This document shows, one piece after another, positions 36,633 to 46,936 of a stretch of DNA of 64,000 bases. Each line of letters starts with the position of its first letter. Positions within the stretch are counted from its first letter, which is position 1. A program made the position numbers and the translations under genes. Where the stretch lies: positions 3,906,001-3,970,000 of the forward strand of contig NZ_JAFBCA010000001.1 in the NCBI RefSeq assembly GCF_016907475.1, in the 5' to 3' direction. The DNA comes from Nocardioides cavernae (GTDB lineage: Bacteria; Actinomycetota; Actinomycetes; Propionibacteriales; Nocardioidaceae). The notes beneath the pieces were generated by a model. It worked only from the letters and a program-made list of their open reading frames with translations, was not told where the DNA came from and did no database searches.

Positions 36633-38084
36633 ATGGAGCACCACGTGGGACACGGCAGGCGACGTCGCTGGGCAGCGACCATCGGCGTGGGTCTGAGCAT
36701 CGGTCTCGTGGCTGCGGGGGTGACCGCGCCGGTCGCCGTGGCGGAGGGCACCTCCGAGGTGGCGGCGAGGGCGGCGAGCACGGACCAGCTCACCGGCTTC
36801 GGCTACCGCGGCGACGTCTACGGCGTGAAGCTGGTGACCGACAGCGTCGAGGCGCTCAACCTCAAGGACGCCCACGCGCAGCAGCTGTGCACCCGCTCGG
36901 CCGGCAAGGTCGTCGAGCAGCAGAGCATCGTGTCGGTCCCGGACAACCCGCTGATCCGTGTCTCGGCCAGCACGAGCCGCACCGAGACGTACGCCGACGG
37001 CGAGACGCACGGCGTCCGCGGCACCAACACGATCGGCGACATCAGTGTCGGCGGCACCGTCGGTCCGCTGACCACGCCCCGCCTGGTCATCAAGGGCCTG
37101 CAGACGACCGCGCACGCCTTCCACACCCCGCGGGGCTACGGCCACGACGAGGGCTTCACCTTCGCCAGCATCACCCTCGACCTTCTCGACGACACCGTGG
37201 TGCAGCAGCTGCCGCCGGAGCTCCAGCAGCTGCTCGCCCCGCTCGACCAGGTCAGCGACACCGTCTTCACCGGGACCCAGCAGGTCGCCCAGCAGGTCTT
37301 CCAGGTCCTGAGCGACGTCACCAAGCCCATCGTCATCCCCGGCCTCGGCACGATCGCGCTCGGCTACGAGAACGGCCGCGCCAACAGCCGCAACGCCCAG
37401 TCGCAGGCCTCGGCACTGCGGATCGAGGTCACCGCCGGCGACCGCCGCCAGCTCGTCGAGCTCGGCACCGCCCGCGTCCGGATGGGCGGCCCGGCGCCCG
37501 TCGGCGTCTTCCGCTCCGGCGGCACGGCGATGGACTACCAGGCGCTCGAGGGTGCGCTGAAGTTCGGCAACGTCGAGCACAAGGCGCTCCCCTGCCAGGG
37601 CACCCGCGGACGGACGCAGACCTACCAGGTCCCCCACGCCACCCAGCTCGTCCCGGTGCCGGTGCTGCTCGAGGGCGTGACGTACCAGGTCAACGGCGAC
37701 CAGTTCCGCGCCAGGACCGGCAAGAAGCGCGGCAAGGTCGCCAAGGGCTGGTCCCGCACCGCGATCGAGTCGGTCTCCATCCCCACCGCCCAGCTGGTCA
37801 TCACCGACGTCAGCTCGCGCGCGGCGATGCGCCAGAAGGCCGGCAAGCGGGTGGGCTCGAAGGTCTCGACCGGCGTCGGGTCCATCACCGTCGCCGGACA
37901 GCCGGTGCCGGTCCCCGCACCCGGCGAGGTCGTCGAGCTGCCGGGCGGCGTCGGTGAGATCCAGCGCCAGCTCGTCGACACCGGCTACCGCGGGTCGCAG
38001 GTGATCGGCCTGCGGATCAAGCTCTACTCCGACGCCGTCGTCATCGACCTGGCCCGCACCGCGGGACGGATCTACGGCTCCTGA
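36633..38084 (+). CDS. Large secreted protein, possibly choice-of-anchor P family
   Basis: A 483-residue exported protein. An Arg-rich start (GRRRRW) is followed by a hydrophobic core (about 14-35) and an Ala-x-Ala cleavage region. The mature part is rich in beta-forming residues with segments such as FGYRGDVYGVKL and GVGSITVAGQPVPVP, reminiscent of the actinobacterial choice-of-anchor P proteins; I am not certain of the family. No LPXTG or C-terminal membrane helix is present. The ATG at 36633 follows GGGAGGA. It is divergent from the SEDS-PBP operon and convergent with an LCP gene, within a region devoted to the envelope. Confidence 0.7.
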   Translation: MEHHVGHGRRRRWAATIGVGLSIGLVAAGVTAPVAVAEGTSEVAARAASTDQLTGFGYRGDVYGVKLVTDSVEALNLKDAHAQQLCTRSAGKVVEQQSIVSVPDNPLIRVSASTSRTETYADGETHGVRGTNTIGDISVGGTVGPLTTPRLVIKGLQTTAHAFHTPRGYGHDEGFTFASITLDLLDDTVVQQLPPELQQLLAPLDQVSDTVFTGTQQVAQQVFQVLSDVTKPIVIPGLGTIALGYENGRANSRNAQSQASALRIEVTAGDRRQLVELGTARVRMGGPAPVGVFRSGGTAMDYQALEGALKFGNVEHKALPCQGTRGRTQTYQVPHATQLVPVPVLLEGVTYQVNGDQFRARTGKKRGKVAKGWSRTAIESVSIPTAQLVITDVSSRAAMRQKAGKRVGSKVSTGVGSITVAGQPVPVPAPGEVVELPGGVGEIQRQLVDTGYRGSQVIGLRIKLYSDAVVIDLARTAGRIYGS

Positions 38085-38087
38085 CCC

Positions 38088-38996
38088 TCAGCAGCCGCGC
38101 AGGGCGGCATCCGGTCGGGCCTCGCGCCCCAGGCGCCGCGCCTGCGCCACGTCGGGGAAGACCACGCTGGCGGCACCGACGAAGCCGATCCGACCGCGCA
38201 CCACGCACGTCGTGATCTTGCGCGGGTCCACCTGGGCGACGGCCTGGGCGATCTCGAAGAGCTCGGCGGGCGAGGCGTTGGTGTCGGTGTGGGCCATCAC
38301 CGTCATCACGCCACGCTCGATGAACCCGGGCCGGGCGGCCTGCGAGCGGATCCGGGCGTGGATGCCGCGAAGCGTCCGCTGCTGGTTGGCCGAGCGGTCG
38401 AAGTCCCCTCCGACCAGGCCCTTGCGGATCCGGGAGAAGGCCATGGCGTTGTAGCCGTCGAGGTGGATGCGGCCCTGCTTGAACCCCTCCTTCTTCAGGT
38501 AGGGATCCTGGAAGCGGCGCGGGTTGGTGACGGTGATGCCCCCGATGTCGTCGACCATGTCCTCGAAGAACGGGAACCGGGTGACCAGGACGTAGTCGGG
38601 CTCGATGCCGACCAGGTTGCGCATCGCGCCGGCCATCCCCCGCGGACCGGCGAAGTAGAGCGCGGAGTTGATCTTCTCCCGGCCGTGGCCGGGGATCGCG
38701 ACCCACGAGTCCCGCGGCACCCCGATGGCGGTGGCGGACCCCGTGCGGGTGTTGATGCCGACCATCTGCAGGGCGTCGCCCCTCGACCGCGTCATCGCCT
38801 GACCCGGCCGGGCGTCGGAGCCGACCGCCAGGATCCAGATGACGTCCTCGCCGCCGACGGCGACGCCCTCGGCGTGGCGGATCCTCACCAGGCTGACGTC
38901 GGTCGGCTGCACCGCCGACGTGGGTACGACGAACGCGGTGACGGCCAGCACCGCCACGAGGGCGACCGTGCGCACGAGCTTCATGGTCCGCCCCAT
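38088..38996 (-). CDS. LytR-CpsA-Psr (LCP) family cell-wall polymer ligase
   Basis: A 302-residue protein with an N-terminal membrane anchor or signal (about residues 5-28) and an external LCP domain. Conserved pieces are VGSDARPG, the VPRDSWVAIP arginine motif, REKINSAL and RSANQQRTL. LCP enzymes transfer lipid-linked polymers (teichoic acid, arabinogalactan) to peptidoglycan, or sometimes act as phosphatases. The ATG at 38996 overlaps the stop of the upstream lipoprotein gene (ATGA), so the two are coupled; an ATG four codons on is possible. Confidence 0.85.
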   Translation of the reverse strand: MGRTMKLVRTVALVAVLAVTAFVVPTSAVQPTDVSLVRIRHAEGVAVGGEDVIWILAVGSDARPGQAMTRSRGDALQMVGINTRTGSATAIGVPRDSWVAIPGHGREKINSALYFAGPRGMAGAMRNLVGIEPDYVLVTRFPFFEDMVDDIGGITVTNPRRFQDPYLKKEGFKQGRIHLDGYNAMAFSRIRKGLVGGDFDRSANQQRTLRGIHARIRSQAARPGFIERGVMTVMAHTDTNASPAELFEIAQAVAQVDPRKITTCVVRGRIGFVGAASVVFPDVAQARRLGREARPDAALRGC

Positions 38997-39610
38997 CACC
39001 GGGCTCCCTTCGCGACGTCGTACCCGAAGACGCGCCAGGCGCCCCGCTTGCGGGTGAGGAAGAGCCGCCCCCGCACGGTGGTGGTGCCGGTCTTCTGACC
39101 GGTGGTGTCGAACTTGAGGACGAACTGCGCGGTCACGGCCCTCGCCTGCCGGTCGGTGGCAAGGATGTCGAGGGTGACCTTGCGCTGCCGAGCGGTCACC
39201 GAGTCGAGGCGCGGGCCGGCGGTCTGGTTGGTCAGCAGGGCCTTGTCGGCCCGGGCGCGCTGCTCGGCGGCTGCGGTGAAGCCGGGGAACGCGGCGGGGA
39301 AGCTGCTGCGGGGGTAGGTGCCGCCCAGGTAGGCCGCCTCCCACCACCGGTCGACGACAGCGCCGACCTGCCGGCGAACGGCCTTGCGCCGGGCGACCGG
39401 GAGCCGGCCGTGGACCCGGTGGATCCCGACCTTCGTGGGCGCGGGGTTCGAGGCCAGCGTCGCCTGCGCGTCGGACCGGCTGAGCCGGTCCGGAGCGGCC
39501 GACGGCTCGGCGGAGGACTGGCAGGCGGAGGTGAGCGGGACGAGCAGCACGAGCGCGAGTCCCACGAGGCGGCGGGCCCGGTGGGCGCGGCCTGGTGAGG
39601 GGCGGGGCAT
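38996..39610 (-). CDS. Putative lipoprotein coupled to the LCP gene
   Basis: A 204-residue protein with an Arg-rich start, a hydrophobic stretch and a lipobox-like LTSAC (cysteine near residue 30), so it is probably a membrane-anchored lipoprotein; the lipobox is not ideal. The mature domain is a small alpha+beta fold with a conserved-looking FDTTGQKTGT and WRVFGYDV end, resembling NTF2-like or DUF4878 proteins. Function is unknown. The ATG at 39610 follows GGAG. It is translationally coupled to the LCP gene and divergent from kgd. Confidence 0.65.
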   Translation of the reverse strand: MPRPSPGRAHRARRLVGLALVLLVPLTSACQSSAEPSAAPDRLSRSDAQATLASNPAPTKVGIHRVHGRLPVARRKAVRRQVGAVVDRWWEAAYLGGTYPRSSFPAAFPGFTAAAEQRARADKALLTNQTAGPRLDSVTARQRKVTLDILATDRQARAVTAQFVLKFDTTGQKTGTTTVRGRLFLTRKRGAWRVFGYDVAKGAR

Positions 39611-39803
39611 GGGGAGCTCCAGGCAGGTTTCGAGCGGACAACGAGGGTGAAACCCGAGAATGGCTACTGAATGACTACGGGTGTGGTCGACACCATGCCT
39701 CACCAGACGAACCCGGCCCTGCATTTGCGTGCGTGTGCGACTAGCCTTGTCGTCGACTTGGTCCATACCTCGCGCGATCACATCTGGAAGAGGCGAAACA
39801 AGC

Positions 39804-42800
39804 GTGGCGCAGTCCCCGAACGGGCAGTCCGGCAACCAGTCCTCGGTTGCACCGTCATCTGACCTGGGAGCCAACGAGTGGCTCGTGGAGGAGATGAAGG
39901 AGCAGTACGACAAGGATCCCGGGAGCGTGGGTCCGGAGTGGGCGTCCTACTTCGGCAACGGCAGCGCCGCCCCCGCCCAGGCGGCCCCGTCCGCCCCCTC
40001 CGCGCAGAGCAGCCAGAACCGGACCGCGACCCAGACCACCACCCAGACCAAGGCGCCGGCGACGTCCCAGGCTCCTGCCAAGGCCCCCGCGAAGGCCCCC
40101 GCCAAGGCTGAGAAGGCCCCCGAGAAGGCCACCGAGAAGGCCCCGGCCAAGGCCGCCTCGTCCACGCCCACCTCGACCCCGCGCCCGAAGGCCGCGGCCG
40201 ACGAGCCGGCGAAGGGCACCAGCGCCCCGGTCGCCAAGGACCCCAAGCCCGCCGCGCCCTCCCCCGCCGACGACGAGCCGACGTACACCGTGCTCCGCGG
40301 CGCCCCGGCGCGCACCGTCGCCAACATGGATGCGTCGCTGTCGGTCCCGACCGCCACGTCGGTGCGCTCGGTCCCGGTCAAGCTGCTGTGGGACAACCGC
40401 ACGGTCATCAACAACCACCTCGCCCGCGCTCGCGGCGGCAAGGTGTCGTTCACCCACATCATCGGCTACGCCCTCGTGAAGGCGCTGCGCTCGATGCCGG
40501 AGATGAACGTCGGCTTCGAGGTCCGTGACGGCAAGCCCAACCTGATCACGCCGGCCCACATCAACCTCGGCCTCGCGATCGACATGCAGAAGCCCGACGG
40601 CACCCGCCAGCTCCTCGTTCCCAACATCAAGGGCGCCGAGGCGATGGACTTCGCGGCCTTCTGGACGGCCTACGAGGAGATGGTGCGCAAGGCCCGCGAC
40701 GGCAAGCTGACCGTCGCCGACTTCCAGGGCACCACGATGTCCCTGACCAACCCCGGCGGCATCGGCACCGTCCACTCGGTGCCGCGGCTGATGGCCGGGC
40801 AGGGCGCGATCATCGGCGTCGGCGCGATGGAGTACCCGCCGGAGTGGCAGGGCGCCTCCGACGAGGCGATCAACCGCAACGCCATCAGCAAGGCGATGAC
40901 GCTGACCTCGACCTACGACCACCGCGTGATCCAGGGCGCGCAGTCGGGTGAGTTCCTCAAGCGCGTGCACGGCCTGCTGCTCGGCGAGAACGACTTCTTC
41001 GACGAGATCTTCCGCTCGCTGCGGATCCCCTACGAGCCGATCCGCTGGGCCCGCGACGTGGTCGCCACCCATGACGACGACATCGTCAAGCAGGCCCGGA
41101 TCCTCGAGCTGATCCACGCCTACCGGGTCCGCGGCCACCTCATGGCCGACACCGACCCGCTGGAGTACCGCCAGCGCAGCCACCCCGACCTCGAGGTGGA
41201 GTCGCACGGCCTCACCCTGTGGGACCTCGACCGCGAGTTCGCGACCGGGTCCTTCGGCGGCGAGGGCCGGCGCTTCATGAAGCTGCGCAACATCCTCGGC
41301 ATCCTGCGCGACTCCTACTGCCGCACCACCGGCATCGAGTACATGCACATCATGGATCCCGACCAGCGCAAGTGGATCCAGGAGCGCGTCGAGCAGCCGC
41401 ACGTGAAGCCGCCCCGCGAGGAGCAGCTCCGCATCCTGCTCAAGCTCAACCAGGCCGAGGCGTTCGAGACCTTCCTGCAGACCAAGTTCGTCGGGCAGAA
41501 GCGCTTCAGCCTCGAGGGCGGCGAGACCACCATCCCGCTCGTCGACGAGATCTGCGAGGCCGCCGCCGAGCAGGGTCTCGACGAGGTCACCATCGGCATG
41601 GCCCACCGCGGCCGGCTCAACATGCTGGCCAACATCGTGGGCAAGAAGTACAGCCAGATCTTCCGTGAGTTCGAGGGCAACATCGACCCGCGCACGGTCC
41701 AGGGCTCCGGCGACGTGAAGTACCACCTCGGCGCCGAGGGCGAGTTCCTCGCCGGCTCGGGCGACAAGATCAAGGTCTCCGTGGCCGCGAACCCCTCGCA
41801 CCTCGAGGCGGTCAACCCGGTCCTCGAGGGCATCGCCCGCGCCAAGCAGGACCTCCTCGACCAGGGCGAGAAGTTCCCGGTCCTCCCGCTGCTGGTCCAC
41901 GGCGACGCGGCGTTCGCCGGCCAGGGCGTCGTGGCCGAGACGCTCAACCTGTCGCAGCTGCGCGGCTACCGCACCGGCGGCACCGTGCACGTGGTGATCA
42001 ACAACCAGGTCGGTTTCACCACCGCGCCGGGCTCCTCGCGCTCCTCCCTCTACGCCACCGACGTGGCGCGGATGGTCCAGGCGCCGATCTTCCACGTCAA
42101 CGGCGACGACCCGGAGGCGTGCATCCGCGTCGCCCGGCTTGCCTTCGACTACCGCCAGGCGTTCAACAAGGACGTCGTCATCGACCTCGTCTGCTACCGC
42201 CGTCGCGGCCACAACGAGGGCGACGACCCGTCCTACACCCAGCCGTTGATGTACGACCTCATCGAGCAGAAGCGTTCGGTGCGCAAGCTCTACACCGAAT
42301 CGCTCATCGGTCGTGGCGACATCACGATCGAGGAGGCCGAGCAGGTCCTCAAGGACTACCAGCAGCAGCTCGAGCGGGTCTTCACCGAGGTCCGCGAGGC
42401 GAGCTCCGAGGCGCCCACCGAGTGGACGACCGTCCCGGACTACCCGGACAAGCCGGCCGGTGACTTCTCCACGGCCGTCACGCCCGAGGTGCTCAAGCGG
42501 ATCGCCGACAGCTACGTCACGCCGCCGGAGAACTTCACCGTGCACCCCAAGGTGATGCCCCAGCTGCAGCGCCGCTCGGCCGCGATCACCGACGGTCCCA
42601 TCGACTGGGGCACCGGCGAGATCCTCGCCTTCGGCTCCCTGCTGATGGACGGTCGCCCGGTGCGGCTGGCCGGTCAGGACTCGCGCCGCGGCACGTTCGT
42701 CTCGCGGTTCGCCACGATCATCGACCGGGTCAACGCCGACGAGTGGACGCCGCTGACCAACCTCACCGAGGACCAGGCGAAGTTCCACGTCTACGACTCG

Positions 42801-43649
42801 CTGCTGTCGGAGTACGCCGCCCTCGGCTTCGAGTACGGCTACTCCGTGGCGCGGCCCGAGGCGCTGGTCCTGTGGGAGGCGCAGTTCGGCGACTTCGTCA
42901 ACGGCGCGCAGACCGTCATCGACGAGTTCATCTCCGCCGGTGAGACCAAGTGGCGCCAGCAGTCGGGCGTGGTCCTGCTGCTCCCCCACGGCTACGAAGG
43001 CCAGGGTCCCGACCACTCGTCGGCGCGCATCGAGCGCTTCCTGACGATGTCGGCCGAGGACGCGATGGTCGTCGCCCAGCCCTCGACGCCGGCGTCGTAC
43101 TTCCACCTGCTCCGCCGGCACTCGCTCGGCGAGGAGCACCGCCCCCTCATCGTCTTCACCCCGAAGTCGATGCTCAAGCGCAAGGAGGCGGCCTCGCAGC
43201 CCGCCGACTTCATCGGCGACACCACCTTCCGCGCGTTCATCGGCGACGACAACGCCGACCGCGACAAGGTCGAGACGCTGATCCTGTGCTCGGGCCGGGT
43301 GACGTGGGACCTCATGGTCGATCGCTCCAAGCGCGACAACGGCGACGCGTTCGCCATCGGTCGCGTGGAGCGGCTCTACCCGAACCCCGTCGAGGAGATC
43401 AAGGCCGAGGTGGCGAAGTACCCCAACCTCAAGGCCATCCGGTGGGTGCAGGACGAGCCGCGCAACATGGGCCCGTGGCCGCACTACCAGCTCAACGTGT
43501 GGCCGCAGCTCGACATGACCGTCGAGCCCGTCACCCGCCCGTCGTCCGCGTCGCCGTCGGTCGGCACGGTGAAGCGCCACGTCGAGGAGCAGAAGACGCT
43601 GCTCGACGCGGCCTTCGAGTCGCCGCACGCGGCCGGCCACGACTACTGA
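39804..43649 (+). CDS. kgd: Multifunctional 2-oxoglutarate dehydrogenase E1/E2 (2-oxoglutarate decarboxylase)
   Basis: A 1281-residue actinobacterial fusion. The N-terminal helix ([16 protein letters not shown]) and an Ala/Lys/Pro linker (about 55-155) come first, then an E2-like acyltransferase domain without lipoyl domain, with the catalytic DHRVIQG (372-378), then the thiamine-diphosphate E1 domain with [11 protein letters not shown] and the C-terminal transketolase-like part. It decarboxylates 2-oxoglutarate and passes succinyl on in the TCA cycle. The GTG at 39804 follows AAGAGG. The short DUF6104 gene follows 21 bp on. In relatives GarA, controlled by PknG/PknB, inhibits it. Confidence 0.96.
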   Translation: MAQSPNGQSGNQSSVAPSSDLGANEWLVEEMKEQYDKDPGSVGPEWASYFGNGSAAPAQAAPSAPSAQSSQNRTATQTTTQTKAPATSQAPAKAPAKAPAKAEKAPEKATEKAPAKAASSTPTSTPRPKAAADEPAKGTSAPVAKDPKPAAPSPADDEPTYTVLRGAPARTVANMDASLSVPTATSVRSVPVKLLWDNRTVINNHLARARGGKVSFTHIIGYALVKALRSMPEMNVGFEVRDGKPNLITPAHINLGLAIDMQKPDGTRQLLVPNIKGAEAMDFAAFWTAYEEMVRKARDGKLTVADFQGTTMSLTNPGGIGTVHSVPRLMAGQGAIIGVGAMEYPPEWQGASDEAINRNAISKAMTLTSTYDHRVIQGAQSGEFLKRVHGLLLGENDFFDEIFRSLRIPYEPIRWARDVVATHDDDIVKQARILELIHAYRVRGHLMADTDPLEYRQRSHPDLEVESHGLTLWDLDREFATGSFGGEGRRFMKLRNILGILRDSYCRTTGIEYMHIMDPDQRKWIQERVEQPHVKPPREEQLRILLKLNQAEAFETFLQTKFVGQKRFSLEGGETTIPLVDEICEAAAEQGLDEVTIGMAHRGRLNMLANIVGKKYSQIFREFEGNIDPRTVQGSGDVKYHLGAEGEFLAGSGDKIKVSVAANPSHLEAVNPVLEGIARAKQDLLDQGEKFPVLPLLVHGDAAFAGQGVVAETLNLSQLRGYRTGGTVHVVINNQVGFTTAPGSSRSSLYATDVARMVQAPIFHVNGDDPEACIRVARLAFDYRQAFNKDVVIDLVCYRRRGHNEGDDPSYTQPLMYDLIEQKRSVRKLYTESLIGRGDITIEEAEQVLKDYQQQLERVFTEVREASSEAPTEWTTVPDYPDKPAGDFSTAVTPEVLKRIADSYVTPPENFTVHPKVMPQLQRRSAAITDGPIDWGTGEILAFGSLLMDGRPVRLAGQDSRRGTFVSRFATIIDRVNADEWTPLTNLTEDQAKFHVYDSLLSEYAALGFEYGYSVARPEALVLWEAQFGDFVNGAQTVIDEFISAGETKWRQQSGVVLLLPHGYEGQGPDHSSARIERFLTMSAEDAMVVAQPSTPASYFHLLRRHSLGEEHRPLIVFTPKSMLKRKEAASQPADFIGDTTFRAFIGDDNADRDKVETLILCSGRVTWDLMVDRSKRDNGDAFAIGRVERLYPNPVEEIKAEVAKYPNLKAIRWVQDEPRNMGPWPHYQLNVWPQLDMTVEPVTRPSSASPSVGTVKRHVEEQKTLLDAAFESPHAAGHDY

Positions 43650-43670
43650 GCCTGAGCCTGGAGAGCAGCG

Positions 43671-43847
43671 GTGTACTTCACCGATCGCGGGATCGAGGAG
43701 CTCGAGAGGCGCCGGGGTGACGAGGAGGTCACCCTGGCGTGGCTCGCCGAGCAGCTGCAGGCGTTCGTCGACGCGCACCCCGACTTCGAGGTGCCGGTCG
43801 AGCGGCTGGCCACCTGGCTGGCCCGGCTCGACGACCCCGAGGACTAG
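43671..43847 (+). CDS. DUF6104 small protein
   Basis: A 58-residue acidic protein beginning MYFTDRGIEELE and ending with WLARLDDPED. I read it by eye; it matches the small family found right after kgd in many actinobacteria. Function is unknown. GTG start at 43671, 21 bp after the kgd stop and preceded by GGAGAGCAGC, so it is probably co-transcribed with kgd. Confidence 0.8.
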   Translation: MYFTDRGIEELERRRGDEEVTLAWLAEQLQAFVDAHPDFEVPVERLATWLARLDDPED

Positions 43848-43860
43848 CAGCCGCGTGTCC

Positions 43861-43866
43861 TAGGCT
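43861..43866 (+). promoter_or_regulatory. -10 element for leaderless tetR-family gene
   Basis: TAGGCT, then 6 bases, then the ATG at 43873. Confidence 0.55.
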
Positions 43867-43872
43867 CGCGTC

Positions 43873-44541
43873 ATGACCTCCGAGCCCGAGCTGCTGTCCG
43901 GCGAGCAGCCGTCCGGCGAGGGCGCGGGAGAGACCCGGGCCGAGCGCAAGGAACGCACCCGCCGAGCCATCCTCGACGCGGGCCTCACCCTCGCGGCCGA
44001 CTCCAACCTGTCCGCCGTCTCGCTCCGGCAGGTGGCCAAGCAGGTCGGGGTGGTCCCCACGGCGTTCTACCGTCACTTCGACTCGCTGGAGCTGCTCGGA
44101 CTCGCCCTCGTGGACGAGAGCTTCCGCTCGCTCCGGTCGATGCTGACGGACGTGTGGCGCCACGCCCCGGAGTACCGCGACTTCATCGACGGGTCGCTGC
44201 CGATCGTCGCCGAGCACGTGCGGGACAACCGGGCGCACTACGCCTTCATCGCCCGGGAGCGGGTCGCCGGCCCGCCGCGGGTGCGGGAGGCGATCGGCCA
44301 CGAGATCGAGCAGACCACCCGGGAGCTCGCCTCCGACATCGCCCGCAGCGGTGCCGCCGAGCACTACTCCAGCGACGACATCGGGCTGCTGGCCGACCTG
44401 ATCGTGTCCTTCGTGGTCACGATGGCCGAGCGGCTGGTCGACGACCCCGACTCCGAGGAGCGCACCCTCGCCCAGGCCCGCACCCAGCTGCGGATGCTGC
44501 TCGTGGGCGCGCTCAACTGGCGCTCGCGCGAAGGCACCTGA
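43873..44541 (+). CDS. TetR-family regulator (FabR-like)
   Basis: A 222-residue repressor. The helix-turn-helix (about residues 30-75) contains SLRQVAKQVGVVPTAFYRHFDS, whose recognition helix resembles fatty-acid regulators such as FabR; the ligand domain follows. It probably controls lipid or redox genes; the next gene, a flavin-dependent reductase-like protein, begins 2 bp after its stop. Leaderless start at 43873 after TAGGCT. The ligand is unknown. Confidence 0.85.
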   Translation: MTSEPELLSGEQPSGEGAGETRAERKERTRRAILDAGLTLAADSNLSAVSLRQVAKQVGVVPTAFYRHFDSLELLGLALVDESFRSLRSMLTDVWRHAPEYRDFIDGSLPIVAEHVRDNRAHYAFIARERVAGPPRVREAIGHEIEQTTRELASDIARSGAAEHYSSDDIGLLADLIVSFVVTMAERLVDDPDSEERTLAQARTQLRMLLVGALNWRSREGT

Positions 44542-44542
44542 G

Positions 44543-45067
44543 GTGGGGCACGACCTGGCCGCCGAGCTCGGCTACTCGCACGCCACGGGCAACCCGCTGC
44601 ACCGGGCGGTGCGCTGGGGCGCCAGCACCCGTGCCGGCGGCTGGGTGTTCTCCCACGTCCTCCGCCACCTCGACGACGCCGTCGGTCGGGTCACCCGGGG
44701 ACGACGCAGCGCGCCGGGGCTGCTCGCCGGTCTGGAGGTCCTCGACGTGACGACGACCGGGCGCAGGTCGGGACAGCGCCGGACCAGCCACCTCATCGCG
44801 GCGCCGTACGACGGCACGCTGGCGCTGCTCGGCACCAACTTCGGCCAGGCCGCGACACCGGCGTGGGCGCTCAACCTCGAGGCCGACCCGCGAGCGACGC
44901 TCACCTACCGCGGCGTCTCGCGCGAGGTGCTCGCCCGGCCCGCGACGCCCGCCGAGACCGAGGAGGTCTTCGCGCTGGCCGCAGGCTTCTACCCGGGCTA
45001 CGCCCGCTACCGGCAGCGCGTCGGCGAGCGCCGACGGATCCGGGTCTTCGTCCTGCAGCCGGCCTGA
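44543..45067 (+). CDS. Deazaflavin (F420)-dependent nitroreductase-like protein
   Basis: A 174-residue split-barrel protein related to Ddn of mycobacteria. The core TTGRRSGQRRTSHLIAAPYDG and the later FGQAATPAWALNLEADP are the family hallmarks that bind F420 or a flavin. It may reduce quinones or nitro compounds. The GTG at 44543 begins 2 bp after the TetR gene, so the two form an operon. F420 use is inferred from family only. Confidence 0.75.
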   Translation: MGHDLAAELGYSHATGNPLHRAVRWGASTRAGGWVFSHVLRHLDDAVGRVTRGRRSAPGLLAGLEVLDVTTTGRRSGQRRTSHLIAAPYDGTLALLGTNFGQAATPAWALNLEADPRATLTYRGVSREVLARPATPAETEEVFALAAGFYPGYARYRQRVGERRRIRVFVLQPA

Positions 45068-45100
45068 CCCGGGTCGGACCAGGCGCGAACCGGGCGCGGG

Positions 45101-45802
45101 TCAGGTGCCGGACCGCGGCACGACGGGGCGGACCGTCACGTCGGGGATGGTGGCGTCGGCCGGCAGGTCGACGACGTGCAGGATCGTGTCGACGACCGTC
45201 TCGGGGCTGATCCAGCGCGAGGCGTCGTAGGTGCGCCCTTCCTGCTCGTGCACCTTCTCCTGCATCGGGGTGGCGGTGCGGCTCGGGTAGACGGTGCTGA
45301 CGCGCACCCCGTGCTCGACCTCCTCGGCCCGCAGCGCGTCGGCGAACGCACGCAGGCCGAACTTCGAGGCGGCGTACGCCGACCACTCGGCGCTGGCGGC
45401 CAGCCCGGCGGAGGAGTTGACGAAGACGAACGTGCCGCGGGCGGCGCGCACGTGCGGCAGCAGTTCGCGGGTCAGGACCGCCGGCGCCGTGAGGTTGACC
45501 GTCACCTGCTCCTCCCACTCGGCGAGCCGCAGCCGCTCGACCGGCGCCAGGTCGACCACGCCGGCGACGTGGAGGACGGAGTCGACGGGCCCGTCGACCT
45601 GCCGCCCCACCCCGTTGAGGGTGCCCGGGTCGGCCAGGTCGGCGACCAGGAGCTGGGCGTCCGGGAAGGTCCGGGCGAGCTCCGCCGCGCGGGCGTCGCT
45701 GCGGGCGAGCAGGACGAGGCGGTCACCCCGCTCGACCAGGCGGCGGGCCAGCGCGAGCCCGATGCCCGAGCCGGCACCGGTGAGGACGTGCGTGCGGGTC
45801 AT
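45101..45802 (-). CDS. Short-chain dehydrogenase/reductase
   Basis: A 233-residue SDR. The cofactor loop GAGSGIG is near the N-terminus, the catalytic serine is in VNSSAG and YxxxK reads YAASK. The substrate is unknown; an NADP-dependent carbonyl reduction is expected. The ATG at 45802 overlaps the stop of the zinc-type dehydrogenase gene (ATGA), so the two oxidoreductases are co-expressed. Confidence 0.88.
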   Translation of the reverse strand: MTRTHVLTGAGSGIGLALARRLVERGDRLVLLARSDARAAELARTFPDAQLLVADLADPGTLNGVGRQVDGPVDSVLHVAGVVDLAPVERLRLAEWEEQVTVNLTAPAVLTRELLPHVRAARGTFVFVNSSAGLAASAEWSAYAASKFGLRAFADALRAEEVEHGVRVSTVYPSRTATPMQEKVHEQEGRTYDASRWISPETVVDTILHVVDLPADATIPDVTVRPVVPRSGT

Positions 45803-46767
45803 CGGGTGAAGACGATCTTGCCGAAGACGTCGCCCTCCGCCATCGCGGCGAAGCCGTCGCGGGCCTCCTCCATCGGGATCGCCCGGTCGACGAGCGGCCG
45901 GGCGCCCGTGGCGTGCAGGAACTTCACCAGCAGGTCGAGCTCGCCGCGGGTGCCCATCGTCGAGCCGATGATCGAGAGCTGCTTGAAGAACACGTGCGTG
46001 AGGCCGGCGTCACCGACGTCGGGGCCGGACGTGGTGCCGCTGATGACGATCCTGCCGCCCGGGCGAAGCGAGCGGATCGAATGGGTCCAGGTCGCCTTGC
46101 CGACCGTCTCCATGACCGCGTCGACCCTCACGGGCAGGCGCGCGCCGGACTCGAACACCTCGTGCGCGCCGAGCTCGCGGGCCCGCGCACGCTTGGCCTC
46201 GTCGCGGCTGGTGGCGAGGACCGTCAGGCCCGCCGCGCGCCCCAGGGTGATGAGCGCGGTGGCGACGCCACCGCCGGCGCCCTGGACGAGCACCGTCTCG
46301 CCGGGCTTGCAGCCGCCCTGGACGAAGAGCATCCGGTAGGCCGTCAGCCACGCGGTGGGCAGGCAGGCCGCCTCCTCGAAGGAGAGCGAGTCGGGCTTGG
46401 GGACGAGGTTGCGGCGCGGCACGACGACCTGGTCGGCGAAGGTGCCCTGGTGGCGCTCGGACAGCAAGGACCGACCCGGGTCGTCGGCCTCGTCACCCGT
46501 CCACCGCGGGTCACCGATGACGCCGTGGACGACGACCTCGTTGCCGTCCTCGTCGACACCCGCGGCGTCGCAGCCGAGGATCATCGGCAGCGACTCCTCG
46601 CGCAGGCCCACACCCCGCAGCGACCACAGGTCGTGGTGGTTGAGGCTGGCGGCCTTCACCGTCACCGTCGCCCACCCGTCGGGGGCCTCGGGAGCCGGTC
46701 GCTCGCCGACCACCAGGCCGTTCAGCGGGTCGTCGGAGGAGAAGGACTCGGCGTAGACGGCGAACAT
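45799..46767 (-). CDS. Medium-chain alcohol dehydrogenase/quinone reductase family
   Basis: A 322-residue MDR-superfamily oxidoreductase. An N-terminal GroES-like part (KAASLNHHDLW, LGCDAAGV) is followed by a Rossmann domain with VQGAGGGVATALI. The typical structural-zinc cysteine lobe is absent, so it is of the zinc-independent quinone-reductase or acryloyl-type branch. The ATG at 46767 is 7 bases after TAGGCT (leaderless). The following SDR gene overlaps it. The substrate is unknown. Confidence 0.85.
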   Translation of the reverse strand: MFAVYAESFSSDDPLNGLVVGERPAPEAPDGWATVTVKAASLNHHDLWSLRGVGLREESLPMILGCDAAGVDEDGNEVVVHGVIGDPRWTGDEADDPGRSLLSERHQGTFADQVVVPRRNLVPKPDSLSFEEAACLPTAWLTAYRMLFVQGGCKPGETVLVQGAGGGVATALITLGRAAGLTVLATSRDEAKRARARELGAHEVFESGARLPVRVDAVMETVGKATWTHSIRSLRPGGRIVISGTTSGPDVGDAGLTHVFFKQLSIIGSTMGTRGELDLLVKFLHATGARPLVDRAIPMEEARDGFAAMAEGDVFGKIVFTR

Positions 46768-46774
46768 GATCACG

Positions 46775-46780
46775 AGCCTA
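46775..46780 (-). promoter_or_regulatory. -10 element for leaderless MDR gene
   Basis: TAGGCT on the minus strand, 7 bases before the ATG at 46767. Confidence 0.5.
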
Positions 46781-46936
46781 GCGGGGCGCGACGCAGTCGC
46801 TCCCCGCGTGGGGAGGAGGTCGAGTAGCGCCCGCGGCCGAGCTTGCGAGGCCGCGACGGCGCGTACCGAGACCACCTAGCGAGTGGCGCCCGTTATCCGG
46901 TTGCAGGTCCTCGCACCGACCGGTTGGGTTGAGGCG

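Noticed and set aside
39855..43778. A very long open frame antisense to kgd (over 1,300 codons)
   Set aside because: High GC content leaves the opposite frame without stops; its composition is Arg/Val/Leu/Asp-rich and repetitive, with no domain, while kgd on the plus strand is unmistakable.
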